This document shows positions 26,807 to 35,146 of a stretch of 64,000 bases of DNA, one piece after another (positions within the stretch are counted from its first letter, which is position 1; the number at the start of each line of letters is the position of its first letter). A program made the position numbers and the translations under genes. Source of the DNA: Nocardia crassostreae (GTDB taxonomy: Bacteria; Actinomycetota; Actinomycetes; Mycobacteriales; Mycobacteriaceae); NCBI RefSeq assembly GCF_001613405.1, contig NZ_BDCH01000035.1, positions 1 to 64,000 of the forward strand. Reading direction: 5' to 3'. Under the pieces are notes generated by a model. That model was given only the letters and a program-made list of their open reading frames with translations. It had not been told where the DNA came from and did not search any database.

Positions 26807-27933
26807 ATGCTGTGACTGCCCCCGGATCGCGAATCTCCCTGAACGATCTACCGCTGCGGGACAATCTGCGCGGCAAAAGCCCGTACGGCGCACCACAATT
26901 GACGGTGCCCGTGCAGCTCAATACCAATGAGAACCCGCACCCGCCGAGCAAGGCGCTGGTCGACGATGTCGCCGAATCCGTGCGCGCCGCGGCCGCCGAT
27001 CTGCACCGCTACCCGGACCGCGATGCGGTGGGGCTGCGCACCGATCTGGCCGCCTACCTGACCCGGCAGACCGGCGTCGCGCTGGATGTGTCGAATCTGT
27101 GGGCGGCCAACGGCTCCAACGAGATCCTGCAGCAACTGCTGCAGGCCTTCGGCGGACCCGGCCGCAGCGCACTGGGTTTCGTGCCGTCGTACTCGATGCA
27201 CCCGATCATCTCCGAGGGCATCGACACCGAATGGATCGAGGCCAAGCGCAACGGCGACTTCACCCTCGATATCGACTACGCCGTCGCGGCCATTGCCGAA
27301 CGCCGCCCCGATGTCGTATTCGTGACCAGCCCCAATAACCCGACGGGGCACAGCATTCCGCAGGAGGACCTGGTTCGCATCCTCGACGCCGCCCCCGGCA
27401 TCGTGGTGGTGGACGAGGCGTACGGCGAATTCTCCAGCGCCCCCAGCGCCATCGCCCTCATCGACCGGTACCCGGCCAAGGTGGTGGTCACCCGCACCAT
27501 GAGCAAGGCATTCGCCTTCGCGGGCGGGCGGCTCGGCTATCTGGCGGCCGCGCCCGCCGTCATCGACGCGCTGCTGCTGGTGCGGCTGCCGTACCACCTG
27601 TCGGTGGTCACCCAGGCCGCCGCGCGCGCGGCCCTGCGGCATGCCGACGAAACCCTCGGCAGCGTGGCCGAATTGGCGGCGCAGCGCGATCGCGTCATGG
27701 CGGCGCTGGACGAACTCGGCTACGAGGTCATTCCCTCCGACGCCAACTTCGTGCTCTTCGGCCGCTTCGCCGATGCGCCCGCCACCTGGAAGCGCTATCT
27801 CGACGAGGGCGTCCTCATTCGCGATGTCGGCATTCCGGGATATCTGCGCGCCACCATCGGCCTGGCCGCCGAGAACGACGAATTCCTGCGTGTCAGCGCC
27901 ACACTGGTCGCGACCGAACTGGTCGCCTCATGA
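26803..27933 (+). CDS. hisC: Histidinol-phosphate aminotransferase
   Basis: 376 residues from GTG 26803, overlapping the hisD stop. A PLP-dependent fold-type I enzyme that transfers an amino group from glutamate to imidazole acetol phosphate. Visible are the substrate-side LNTNENPHPPS, NGSNEILQQLLQAF (cofactor phosphate), SPNNPTG, VDEAYGEF and the PLP lysine in TRTMSKAFAFAGGRLGY. The length is normal for HisC. It is coupled to hisB by ATGA. Confidence 0.97.
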   Translation: MNAVTAPGSRISLNDLPLRDNLRGKSPYGAPQLTVPVQLNTNENPHPPSKALVDDVAESVRAAAADLHRYPDRDAVGLRTDLAAYLTRQTGVALDVSNLWAANGSNEILQQLLQAFGGPGRSALGFVPSYSMHPIISEGIDTEWIEAKRNGDFTLDIDYAVAAIAERRPDVVFVTSPNNPTGHSIPQEDLVRILDAAPGIVVVDEAYGEFSSAPSAIALIDRYPAKVVVTRTMSKAFAFAGGRLGYLAAAPAVIDALLLVRLPYHLSVVTQAAARAALRHADETLGSVAELAAQRDRVMAALDELGYEVIPSDANFVLFGRFADAPATWKRYLDEGVLIRDVGIPGYLRATIGLAAENDEFLRVSATLVATELVAS

Positions 27934-28562
27934 GTACGGAAGCGAACATGGACCGAATCGCCCGCGTCGAACGCACCACCCGCGAATCCAGCATTGTGGT
28001 GGAGCTCAACCTCGACGGTTCCGGTAAGACCGACATCTCCACCGGTGTCCCGTTCTACGACCATATGCTCACCGCATTCGGCCAGCACGGCAGCTTCGAC
28101 CTGACCATCGCGGCCCAGGGCGATATCGAGATCGAGGCCCACCACACCGTCGAGGACACCGCCATCGTCCTCGGTCAGGCCCTCACCCAGGCGCTCGGCG
28201 ACAAGAAGGGGATTCGCCGCTTCGGCGACTCCTTCATCCCCATGGACGAAACCCTCGCCCAGGCCATCGTCGACGTCTCGGGCCGTCCGTACTGCGTGCA
28301 CACCGGCGAGCCGGAACACATGCTGCACAACGTGATTCCGAGCGTGGGCGTGGGCGCGTCCTACTCGACCGTGATCAACCGCCACGTGTTCGAGTCCATC
28401 GCGCTCAATGCCCGCATCGCCCTGCACGTGCGCGTGCTCTACGGCCGCGACCAGCACCACATCACCGAGGCCGAATTCAAGGCTGTCGCACGGGCTTTGC
28501 GCGCCGCGGTCGAGTACGACCCGCGCGTGACCGGCATCCCCTCCACCAAGGGAACCCTATGA
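27930..28562 (+). CDS. hisB: Imidazoleglycerol-phosphate dehydratase
   Basis: 210 residues, the short monofunctional HisB without the N-terminal phosphatase domain found in E. coli. Removes water from imidazole glycerol phosphate. Mn-binding motifs are complete: FYDHMLTAFGQHG, EAHHTVEDTAI, FIPMDETLAQ and GRDQHHITEAEFKA. The ATG overlaps hisC and the stop overlaps hisH, each by 4 bp. Because it lacks phosphatase, a HisN-type phosphatase is needed elsewhere; the impA-type gene at 36491 is one candidate. Confidence 0.97.
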   Translation: MSTEANMDRIARVERTTRESSIVVELNLDGSGKTDISTGVPFYDHMLTAFGQHGSFDLTIAAQGDIEIEAHHTVEDTAIVLGQALTQALGDKKGIRRFGDSFIPMDETLAQAIVDVSGRPYCVHTGEPEHMLHNVIPSVGVGASYSTVINRHVFESIALNARIALHVRVLYGRDQHHITEAEFKAVARALRAAVEYDPRVTGIPSTKGTL

Positions 28563-29200
28563 GCACCAAGAAGATCGCCCTCCTCGACTACGGCTCCGGC
28601 AATCTGCACTCCGCCGAGCGGGCGCTGGCTCGCACCGGCGCGCAGGTCACCGTTACCGCGGATCCCGAAATCGCCTTGAACGCCGACGGTCTCGTCGTCC
28701 CCGGCGTCGGCGCGTTCGCCGCCTGCACGTCCGGGCTGCTGGGTGTGCGCGGTGACCGCATGATCGGCAAGCGCCTCGCGGGCGGGCGTCCCGTCCTCGG
28801 CATCTGCGTGGGCATGCAGATGCTCTTCGAACGCGGCGTCGAATTCGGCGTCGAGACCGAGGGCTGCGCCGAATGGCCCGGTGTCGTCGAGCGTTTGGAC
28901 GCCCCCGTGCTGCCGCACATGGGCTGGAATACGGTCAAGGCTCCCGAGGACAGTGTCCTGTTCGCCGGGATGGACGCCGAGACCCGCTTCTACTTCGTCC
29001 ATTCCTACGCCGCCCAGCACTGGGCCTGGACCGACGAGACCGCCAGCCACATCGCGCTGCCCAAGCTGACCTGGGCGGAGCACGGTGTGCCGTTCCTGGC
29101 GGCGGTGGAGAACGGACCGCTCTCGGCCACCCAGTTCCACCCGGAGAAGTCCGGCGACGCCGGAGCCCACCTGCTGCGCAACTGGGTCGAATCGCTCTGA
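28559..29200 (+). CDS. hisH: Imidazole glycerol phosphate synthase, glutaminase subunit
   Basis: 213 residues. Class I glutamine amidotransferase that releases ammonia from glutamine and feeds it to HisF. Catalytic Cys is in GICVGMQMLF; the His/Glu pair is in TQFHPEKSG near the C-terminus. VVPGVGAFAACT and LPHMGWNTV are family signatures. It ends the first his block; its partner hisF is 8 kb away because accessory genes interrupt the operon here. Confidence 0.96.
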   Translation: MSTKKIALLDYGSGNLHSAERALARTGAQVTVTADPEIALNADGLVVPGVGAFAACTSGLLGVRGDRMIGKRLAGGRPVLGICVGMQMLFERGVEFGVETEGCAEWPGVVERLDAPVLPHMGWNTVKAPEDSVLFAGMDAETRFYFVHSYAAQHWAWTDETASHIALPKLTWAEHGVPFLAAVENGPLSATQFHPEKSGDAGAHLLRNWVESL

Positions 29201-29213
29201 TCGGGCGCGGGAT

Positions 29214-29528
29214 TCAGAGATCGAACCGGGCCCGGAGGGTCACCTTCAACTCCTCGAGCGAGGCTTCGGTCAGTCGTGCCTGACGGCTGACGAAGTAATC
29301 CTTGGGTAGGGCGGCCATGTCGTGGACCGCGATCACATAGTCGCCCGGCAGCCGGACGGTGAGCAGTTCCAGCGAGGGCGGCACCTCCCGGGCCTCGCGC
29401 ACCCGGGCGCAGAGAATCGACGGCCGGAGCCGGGCGACAGCGTCGGAGTCCACGATGACGACCGAGAACTGGAGCCCGGCCACGGTGCGAATCCGCCAGA
29501 TCTCGCCTTGCGCACCGGGATCACTCAT
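29214..29528 (-). CDS. PemK/MazF-like toxin
   Basis: 104 residues from ATG 29528. The N-terminal GEIWRIRTVAG…FSVVIVDSD and later VIAVHDMAALPKDYF fit the small beta-barrel of MazF/PemK/CcdB toxins, many of which are mRNA interferases. The usual catalytic residues cannot be confirmed by eye. The start overlaps the antitoxin stop by 8 bp. It converges on hisH, 13 bp away. Confidence 0.7.
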   Translation of the reverse strand: MSDPGAQGEIWRIRTVAGLQFSVVIVDSDAVARLRPSILCARVREAREVPPSLELLTVRLPGDYVIAVHDMAALPKDYFVSRQARLTEASLEELKVTLRARFDL

Positions 29529-29736
29529 CGGCTCGGAACAGGGTCCCTTCGGCGGTGAAGGACATGTCCGGCCCGCCGTGTTCGGCCTCGAACGCGGCGA
29601 GCTTGCGGAGATCGTCCTCGAGCATGCGCTGCCGGACGACCCGAGCGATGTACTCGCTCTGCTTGCCCTCCCCGGCAACCTTCTTGAGCCGCACCGCGAT
29701 CGCATCCGGCAGCAGTACGGTCACCTTCGTGGCCAT
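29521..29736 (-). CDS. Antitoxin of the MazF-like pair (ribbon-helix-helix type)
   Basis: 71 residues from ATG 29736. TKVTVLLPDAIAVRLKKVA then KQSEYIARVVRQRMLEDDL is the strand-helix-helix pattern of small DNA-binding antitoxins; the acidic C-terminal part (EAEHGGPDMSFTAEGTLF) should bind the toxin. The long upstream open frame is a shadow. A perfect 14-bp palindrome lies immediately before the start. Confidence 0.72.
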   Translation of the reverse strand: MATKVTVLLPDAIAVRLKKVAGEGKQSEYIARVVRQRMLEDDLRKLAAFEAEHGGPDMSFTAEGTLFRADE

Positions 29737-29737
29737 G

Positions 29738-29751
29738 CGTACGATCGTACG
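29738..29751 (-). promoter_or_regulatory. Palindromic operator and leaderless promoter of the MazEF-like pair
   Basis: CGTACGATCGTACG is a perfect 14-bp palindrome starting 1 nt before the antitoxin ATG (as read on the plus strand). It contains a minus-strand -10-like TACGAT (29744-29749) 7 nt from that ATG. Binding of the antitoxin here would block its own leaderless transcript. Confidence 0.55.
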
Positions 29752-29768
29752 GCCATAGCCACTGCCTC

Positions 29769-30215
29769 TCAATCGTTTCCGGCGCGTCGATCGGCGGGTA
29801 CGGCGGGCGTGCCGGTGGACCAGAGCGGGACGGTTTCCACATGGGACAGCTGCCAGCCCGCGGGTGTGCGGGCGGCATCGAACCTGTAGAGGCCGCTCAG
29901 GACGTAGTCGGGGCTGGGCGGCGGGTAGGCGCCGGCGGCGTTCCCGGGTGTGAACGCGGCGATGAGGTTGGCGTGGACGGTGGCGGAATCGCCGGTCAGG
30001 GTGATCATGACATTGCTGACGGAGTGCTGGATTGTCGTGTCGGGGTCGTGGTTTCGGCGGGCCTGGGCGGTGACCGCCTCGCGGCCGGAGGCGAGGCCGC
30101 CGGGGGTCTTGGCGGTGGCGTCGGGGGTGTAGATGGCGGTGAATTCGTCGAAGCGGGCTTCGTCCAGGGCGCGCGTGAGGCGGTGTGGCCAACGTTGGCG
30201 AGACCAACGTATCAG
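29769..30215 (-). CDS. SnoaL/NTF2-like protein lacking a standard start codon
   Basis: About 140 residues of a SnoaL-like fold: RLTRALDEARFDEFTAIYTPDATAKTPGG, then the …TGDSATVHANLIAAF strand and YRFDAARTPAGWQLSHVE. The frame has no ATG, GTG or TTG near its 5' end; CTG at 30215 is the only near start, and it lies inside the regulatory region shared with marR. The N-terminus typical of the family is therefore missing or changed, so the gene may be a 5'-truncated remnant. Function unknown; divergent from marR, which probably controls it. Confidence 0.5.
   Translation of the reverse strand: MIRWSRQRWPHRLTRALDEARFDEFTAIYTPDATAKTPGGLASGREAVTAQARRNHDPDTTIQHSVSNVMITLTGDSATVHANLIAAFTPGNAAGAYPPPSPDYVLSGLYRFDAARTPAGWQLSHVETVPLWSTGTPAVPADRRAGND
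30192..30210. promoter_or_regulatory. Inverted repeat, candidate MarR operator 1
   Basis: ACGTTGG (30192-30198), five bases, CCAACGT (30204-30210): a perfect 7-bp inverted repeat between the SnoaL-like gene and marR. The size and symmetry suit a MarR dimer. Confidence 0.5.
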
Positions 30216-30230
30216 ATTGTGGGTGTCACC

Positions 30231-30248
30231 AACAAGTGTTGTTAGAGT
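30231..30248 (+). promoter_or_regulatory. marR leaderless promoter with overlapping operator 2
   Basis: AACAA-GTG-TTGTT (30231-30243) is a perfect inverted repeat. It runs directly into TAGAGT (30243-30248), a -10-like element 6 nt before the marR ATG. A regulator bound here would cover the promoter, suggesting autorepression. Confidence 0.5.
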
Positions 30249-30254
30249 GCTGGC

Positions 30255-30704
30255 ATGGAAATGGCGCACGAGGGGGCATCGGGGCGGCTGCGGGCCTTGC
30301 CGACACGGCTGGTCAATCAGGTTGCCATCATTGCCAATCGGGCGACCGAGCGGGCCATGGAGGCGACGGGGTCGCGGCGGCATCACTACGCGCTGCTGGC
30401 GACCCTGGACGAGTTCGGGGCGGACAGTCAGGCGGAGCTGGGGCGGCGGACCGGGATCGATCGCAGCGATATGGTCGCGGCCGTCAATGATCTGGCTGAG
30501 CGCGGCTTCGTGACGCGCAGCCCGGACCCGGGCGATCGGCGCCGGAACATTGTGGGACTCACCCGATCCGGCGCCGATCACCTGCGCGAACTCGACGACC
30601 GGCTGGCCGTCGCGCAGGACGAGCTACTGGTCGGCTTTACCGCCGCTGAGCGCGCCAATTTCATCCTGCTGCTCACCCGAATCCTGGAGCGTCACAGTCG
30701 CTGA
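30255..30704 (+). CDS. MarR-family transcriptional regulator
   Basis: 149 residues. Winged helix-turn-helix: HHYALLATLDEFGADSQAELGRRTGIDRSDMVAAVNDLAERG then the wing SPDPGDRRRNIVGLTRSG. N- and C-terminal helices form the dimer. MarR proteins repress divergent genes and respond to small aromatic or oxidising compounds. The flanking inverted repeats suggest it controls itself and the SnoaL-like gene. Its 3' end overlaps the convergent ccdA-like gene by 81 bp. Confidence 0.88.
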   Translation: MEMAHEGASGRLRALPTRLVNQVAIIANRATERAMEATGSRRHHYALLATLDEFGADSQAELGRRTGIDRSDMVAAVNDLAERGFVTRSPDPGDRRRNIVGLTRSGADHLRELDDRLAVAQDELLVGFTAAERANFILLLTRILERHSR

Positions 30705-31526
30705 CCGGTCGGTCCGGAGCAGTCGCCAGGCCACGAGCAGCAGCGCCGCCACGCCCAGCAGGAGCAGCGCCGTGGTATCCGAGACGGCGTCGCTCAGGCG
30801 CATCACCTGGGTCTCCGTATCGAATCCCGTTTCGGCGCTAACGGTTCCGGCGAAGATATTGCCGCCGTCGGAGAGCAGGAACAGGGCGCCGACGGCAATG
30901 AAGAACACGCCGGAGATCAGCGAGGTGGTGTGCAGGTGCAGGCGGTCGACCGTGAAGGTGCGGCCGCGCAGCCAACGGCGGCGGCCGAGATCGAAACGGT
31001 CCCACAGGATTGCCAGCACGAACAGCGGCATGGCCATGCCCAGGGCGTAGACGGCCAGCAGTGAGCCGCCGTGCACGGGGGAGGAACTCAGCGCCGCCAC
31101 GGTGAGAATCGATCCGAGGATGGGGCCGACGCAGAATCCGGACAGTCCGTAGACCATGCCCAGCAGGTAGACCGCGCCGGATTTCTCGGAGCCACTGTGT
31201 TTGGCCATGCCGCGCTGTGCGAAGCCGAAAGCGAAACCGCGGCCGAGGATCTGGAGCACGCCGAGGGCGATGATGGTCCAGCCGCCGATGGCGATGACCA
31301 GTTCGCGGTGGCGGGTCAGGACGCCGCCGAGCAGCGATCCGGCCGCGCCCAGCGGGACCAGGGTCGTGCACAGGCCCAAGTAGAAGGCGCCGGTGCGGGA
31401 GATCAGTTTGCCGGTGGATCCGAACGAATAGGCGAAGAAGCTCGGCAGCAGCAGTGCGCTGCACGGGCTGAGCAGCGCGAGAATGCCACCGAAAAAGGCT
31501 GCGACGTAACCGATTCCGGACGTCAT
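30624..31526 (-). CDS. CcdA/DsbD-type thiol electron-transfer membrane protein
   Basis: 300 residues from ATG 31526 (GTG 31529 possible). Eight or so helices with the two redox cysteines of CcdA: C22 in LLSPCSALLLPSFF and C132 in LSGFCVGPILG. Such proteins carry electrons from cytosolic thioredoxin to outer thiol proteins. Its partner is the DsbA-like gene directly upstream, which overlaps its start. The C-terminal 27 codons lie antisense to the end of marR. Confidence 0.85.
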   Translation of the reverse strand: MTSGIGYVAAFFGGILALLSPCSALLLPSFFAYSFGSTGKLISRTGAFYLGLCTTLVPLGAAGSLLGGVLTRHRELVIAIGGWTIIALGVLQILGRGFAFGFAQRGMAKHSGSEKSGAVYLLGMVYGLSGFCVGPILGSILTVAALSSSPVHGGSLLAVYALGMAMPLFVLAILWDRFDLGRRRWLRGRTFTVDRLHLHTTSLISGVFFIAVGALFLLSDGGNIFAGTVSAETGFDTETQVMRLSDAVSDTTALLLLGVAALLLVAWRLLRTDRSATVTLQDSGEQQDEIGALSGGKADQ

Positions 31527-32308
31527 CACTGTCCCGCCTGGTCCTGCAGGCCCGCCTCGATGACCGACATCATCTGCTCCACCGGGCGTGCGCCGAGCAC
31601 GGGCCGCCCATTGATCAGGAAGGCCGGAGTCGAGTTCACCCCGATCCCGACCGCCTCGTTGATATCGGCGTTCACCGCATTACGCGCCGCATCCGAGTTC
31701 AGATCGGCCCGGAACTTCCCGAGATCCGCGACCCCCGCCTGCCCCGCCCAGCCGGTCACGCTGTCCTCGGTGTACGCCCCGGTATTCTTCTTGGCGGGCG
31801 AGTTCGCGAACAGCAGATCGTGCATCTCCCAGAACTTCCCCTGCTGTCCGGCAGCCCACGCGGCCCGCGCCGCCAGCTCCGATTCCGCCCCGAAGAACGC
31901 CACATTCCGCCACTCGATCCGCAACTGCCCGCTGTCGAGATACTTCTGTACCAACTGCGGCTCGGTGTGCTGCGCGAACTGCTTGCAGTACGGGCACTGG
32001 AAATCCGAATACTCGATCATCACCACCGGCGCGTTCACCCCCCCCCGCGCCATCGGATCCTTGGCATCGCGCCGCGCCAACCCCGCCAACTGCCGGAACA
32101 TCTCGTTGTCGCCGGATTGCGAGGTGGCCGTCTTATCGGCCTGCGCCCCCTCCTCGTCGTTCTTGCTCACCATCTGTGAGACCGCCAGCACGAGCAGCAC
32201 GACAGCGGCGAAAACAGCCACCCCCGCCCCGATCTTGCGGATGGGCGATCCGGTGGGAACCGCTGTCGCAGACGACTTCCGGGCACGACTCTTCGAACGT
32301 TCGGACAT
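31526..32308 (-). CDS. Membrane-anchored DsbA-like disulfide oxidoreductase
   Basis: 260 residues. Basic N-terminus, one membrane helix (about 26-47), outer thioredoxin-fold domain with SDFQCPYC (C105, C108), a helical insertion, and the cis-Pro loop VNSTPAFLING. Similar actinobacterial proteins form or shuffle disulfides in exported proteins. The stop TGA shares its A with the downstream ccdA-like ATG, so the pair is translationally coupled. Confidence 0.9.
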   Translation of the reverse strand: MSERSKSRARKSSATAVPTGSPIRKIGAGVAVFAAVVLLVLAVSQMVSKNDEEGAQADKTATSQSGDNEMFRQLAGLARRDAKDPMARGGVNAPVVMIEYSDFQCPYCKQFAQHTEPQLVQKYLDSGQLRIEWRNVAFFGAESELAARAAWAAGQQGKFWEMHDLLFANSPAKKNTGAYTEDSVTGWAGQAGVADLGKFRADLNSDAARNAVNADINEAVGIGVNSTPAFLINGRPVLGARPVEQMMSVIEAGLQDQAGQ

Positions 32309-32424
32309 AAAAGTGAATGCTCCTGACTACCCGCGCCCACTCCACGGACACGCGAACTGTGAATTGACGACCTGCCTGACCCCGGTCCCGCCGCCACGAG
32401 GGCGCGCAGCACGGGGCGGGTCGT

Positions 32425-32823
32425 CTAAATCCGCAGAACGGTAGTCAGATCCAGCGGTGATACCGGCGGCCCGCTCGCATCGATCGGCACGAACGCCCCC
32501 GAATCCCGGCATCCGCCGATCTCGGAAACCGGCGCCGCCGGAATCGCCAACGGCAGCCGAATATCCTCCCGATGCGGAGCCGCGGCCTGCACCGGCGCCG
32601 CCGGTTGATCGGGCGTCTTCCGGCAAGCCGGTGCCTGCCCGGTGAAACTCACACGCTCGGCACCAACCGGCACAGCGGTAACCGGCGCGGTACCGGCAAC
32701 CGCCGCCACCGCCTCAGGCCCAGCCGCCCCCGCGGAAATCCCGACCCGATCCGCCAGCATGCACGCCGCGATAAGCCCCACCACCAACCCGATGATCGCC
32801 ACCACAGCGCCCCCGAACAACAC
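32425..32823 (-). CDS. Small membrane-anchored or exported protein of unknown function
   Basis: 132 residues from ATG 32823. A hydrophobic N-terminal helix (LFGGAVVAIIGLVVGLIAACML) precedes an Ala/Pro-rich outer region with two Cys (PACRKTP and GGCRDSG). No family recognised. It is upstream of dsbA on the same strand, 116 bp away. Confidence 0.5.
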   Translation of the reverse strand: MLFGGAVVAIIGLVVGLIAACMLADRVGISAGAAGPEAVAAVAGTAPVTAVPVGAERVSFTGQAPACRKTPDQPAAPVQAAAPHREDIRLPLAIPAAPVSEIGGCRDSGAFVPIDASGPPVSPLDLTTVLRI

Positions 32824-32978
32824 CCCGTGGCGCTGCGGAGACGGCCGTCGGCACGACCCGGATCAGAATTTCACGCCGCCGAGTGTACGTGACTCACCGA
32901 TCGGCTACCCACCAGCAAAGGCCCCGGTGCGCCGAACCCGCCTCCCCGCCGTCGGGAGCGGGTCCGACGCACCATGTT

Positions 32979-33959
32979 TCAGGGTTCGCCCCAGCACTGC
33001 ACGTCAGCGCTGCTGCGGGCCAGCAATTCCGCCTTGTCCCACAGCGGCCTGACGGTCGAGTCCACCCCGGAACATGCCTCGGACGGATTGGGCACCACCC
33101 AGTCGTAGGCGGTTCGTTCCGCGGTCCCGGAGGTGGCCTCGAACGGTTTGCCGCCCGGTGCGCTGATCTCCATCGACTCACGACCCGATTCGGCGATGTA
33201 CTCGATCCGGTACGTCCATGCGCAATGGCCGTCGTTGACCTTGGTCGTGAACGAGATCGTATTCCGCTCACCCTTGGGCAGACTGATCCGCTGCTGGCTG
33301 AAGAAGGCGGGCACGTCGATGCGGTCACCCTTCGAGTCCACGCCCGCCCGGTCGAAAACCGGCCGGGTCGCCGAGACATCAGTGACGAGAACGATCTTGT
33401 CGGACGCGCCCGCGGCGTGCTCGTCGAGGTATCCGTAGCCGGAAGTCAGTGGCGGGCCGCAGGGTTCGGTCAGCACCGGCACGATATCGACGACTTCCAC
33501 GGCGCTGGATCGCTCGGCCTTGATCGTCAGCTCCCAGGTCATCGAACCGACCGCCACACCGCCGTGTTCACGCAGCCAGCCCAACCGGCCGTCGAGCCCG
33601 ACCGCCTGGTCGGACAACAGCGGCGCCGGGTCGACACCACTCGGCAGCACCCAGTTCGAGGCTTCATCGTGCACCTGGGTGAAGTCCTCGACAATGATGT
33701 CCCTGCCGATCTTCTCCGCGGGCTTGCCGAGCGTCGTTCCGATGATGGTGTCGAACTGGGTGCCGAGGAACCCGCCGATCGCCAGCACCAGTATCCGGAT
33801 CAACCAGGTCAGCGGACTCTTCCACCACGGCGCCGCCGCGTCGCCCGCCGGGTTCGGCGCGGCGGGCGCGGGCCGGGCGGTGGGCTGGGCGCGATTCGAC
33901 GGCTGCCGCCGCGGCGTGGCGCGCCGCACCGGTCTGCGCGGCGGGGGATTGGCGTTCAT
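32979..33959 (-). CDS. Single-pass membrane protein with outer domain, unknown function
   Basis: 326 residues from ATG 33959. A Pro/Arg-rich cytosolic N-terminus (about 1-44) precedes one membrane helix (WLIRILVLAIGGFLGTQF, about 52-69). The outer part has several Trp/Cys landmarks (EPCGPPL, NDGHCAWTYRIEY, PSEACSG, DVQCWGEP) and ends in a Cys-containing tail, suggesting disulfides in an exported domain. Not recognised. Divergent from the gene at 34157, which also makes a single-pass protein with a Cys-containing outer domain. Confidence 0.6.
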   Translation of the reverse strand: MNANPPPRRPVRRATPRRQPSNRAQPTARPAPAAPNPAGDAAAPWWKSPLTWLIRILVLAIGGFLGTQFDTIIGTTLGKPAEKIGRDIIVEDFTQVHDEASNWVLPSGVDPAPLLSDQAVGLDGRLGWLREHGGVAVGSMTWELTIKAERSSAVEVVDIVPVLTEPCGPPLTSGYGYLDEHAAGASDKIVLVTDVSATRPVFDRAGVDSKGDRIDVPAFFSQQRISLPKGERNTISFTTKVNDGHCAWTYRIEYIAESGRESMEISAPGGKPFEATSGTAERTAYDWVVPNPSEACSGVDSTVRPLWDKAELLARSSADVQCWGEP

Positions 33960-34156
33960 CTCAACGGCTCCAGCGGTTCTCGGGCTGTGGTCGGCATCGG
34001 TCGTCCTTCCGGTTCGGTCCGGCGGTGCGCCGGTTCGTTTGTCCCGTAGACGGTTTCAGCGGCGGGTGCGGGTTCGGAAGTGCGGAACCCTGTAGGAGTC
34101 GTGTGGAAGTCATTGTGGCCTGCGGTTTTTCGGTGGTGGCGGTAAGCTCTCGGGCC

Positions 34157-35146
34157 GTGGGCGAGGCTTCGGACGCGGTCGATTCCGCCGGGGTGCACGC
34201 ACGGGCGGAGGCGGTTTCCGATGTGCGGGGCTTCGGCGCGCTGATTGCGGAGGTCGCGGATCTGGCGGGGCTCTCGCGCGGGGACGTGTGGCGGGAGATG
34301 GGGGAGTCGAGCAGTGTCTATCAATGGTTTCGGGGGGAGACGCTGCCTGCGAAACGTCGGACGGCGCACCAGTTGGCGGCCTGTATCGAGCGGGCGCTCG
34401 ATGCGCGGCATCCGGATCTTGAGGTCGATCTCGGGGAGTCGATCCTCGCGGCCTGGGATCGGCTCGACGCGCGCCGCCGGGTGGAGCAGGCCGCGCGGGC
34501 GAAAGCCAATCGACGCCGGGCCATGGCGAAGGCCGCGGGCGAACCGGATGCTGGCACGGGTACGGAAGAGGCCGCCGCCGAGCAGGTTCCACCGATCGTC
34601 GGGCCGTCGCCGGAGCCTGCGCGCCGGGGACGGCGACTGTGGCGTACGGTGCCGCTGCTGGCGATGGCGCTGGTGATCGGGTCCGCCACCGGGTTCGGCG
34701 TCACCCGGGCGGTGGTGGTGGCGAATCGGCCGGAGACGCCGCCGTGCGCGGAAGCCGTGCGGGTCAAGGATTCCTATGGGTTCATTCAGTTGAATATCGG
34801 GTTCGGGCCGGTGGGGGATCCCGCTGCCACGCAGCGCATCGAATTGCGGGTTCAAGTGGAGAAGGCGGTGGGCTGGGTGGTGTACGGCTATCTCGCGCGG
34901 GCGACCTCGGAACACGATGACGCCTGGCTGGAATGGAGCCATCGGATCGACCCGACCGCCGCGGATCGGGTGTACCGGTGTCCGGGGGCGACGATCAACA
35001 AGGTCCGCCAAACCCCCGGTGTGCGCGCCCGCGACGACCAGGGCGGGGAGCGCTGGTTCCGCACGTGTGCGACCGTCCCGGCGGAATTCCAGGTCCCCGG
35101 GCGCACATCGACCAACTGCACCTCATGGAATCGGCCCGATGACTGA
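34157..35146 (+). CDS. Helix-turn-helix-like protein fused through a membrane helix to an outer domain
   Basis: 329 residues from GTG 34157. The N-terminal ~90 residues (FGALIAEVADLAGLSRGDVWREM…SSSVYQWFRGETLPAKR) resemble an XRE-type DNA-binding bundle. A charged segment and one membrane helix (LLAMALVIGSATGFGVTRAVVV, about 172-193) follow, then an outer domain with ELRVQVEKAVGWVVYGYLARA, YRCPGAT and RWFRTCATVP. The last ~55 residues resemble the end of the next gene's product, so the two are paralogous there. The stop overlaps that gene by 8 bp. The layout suggests a membrane-tethered regulator; no family was recognised. Confidence 0.6.
   Translation: MGEASDAVDSAGVHARAEAVSDVRGFGALIAEVADLAGLSRGDVWREMGESSSVYQWFRGETLPAKRRTAHQLAACIERALDARHPDLEVDLGESILAAWDRLDARRRVEQAARAKANRRRAMAKAAGEPDAGTGTEEAAAEQVPPIVGPSPEPARRGRRLWRTVPLLAMALVIGSATGFGVTRAVVVANRPETPPCAEAVRVKDSYGFIQLNIGFGPVGDPAATQRIELRVQVEKAVGWVVYGYLARATSEHDDAWLEWSHRIDPTAADRVYRCPGATINKVRQTPGVRARDDQGGERWFRTCATVPAEFQVPGRTSTNCTSWNRPDD

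Noticed and set aside
24599..26896. Minus-strand open frame of 765 codons
   Set aside because: It lies antisense to the DsbA-like gene and hisD, has His/Gly/Arg-rich composition and no motif.
28559..29200. Possible truncation of hisH next to the insertion
   Set aside because: The protein has normal length and both the Cys and the His/Glu catalytic motifs, so the block did not damage it.
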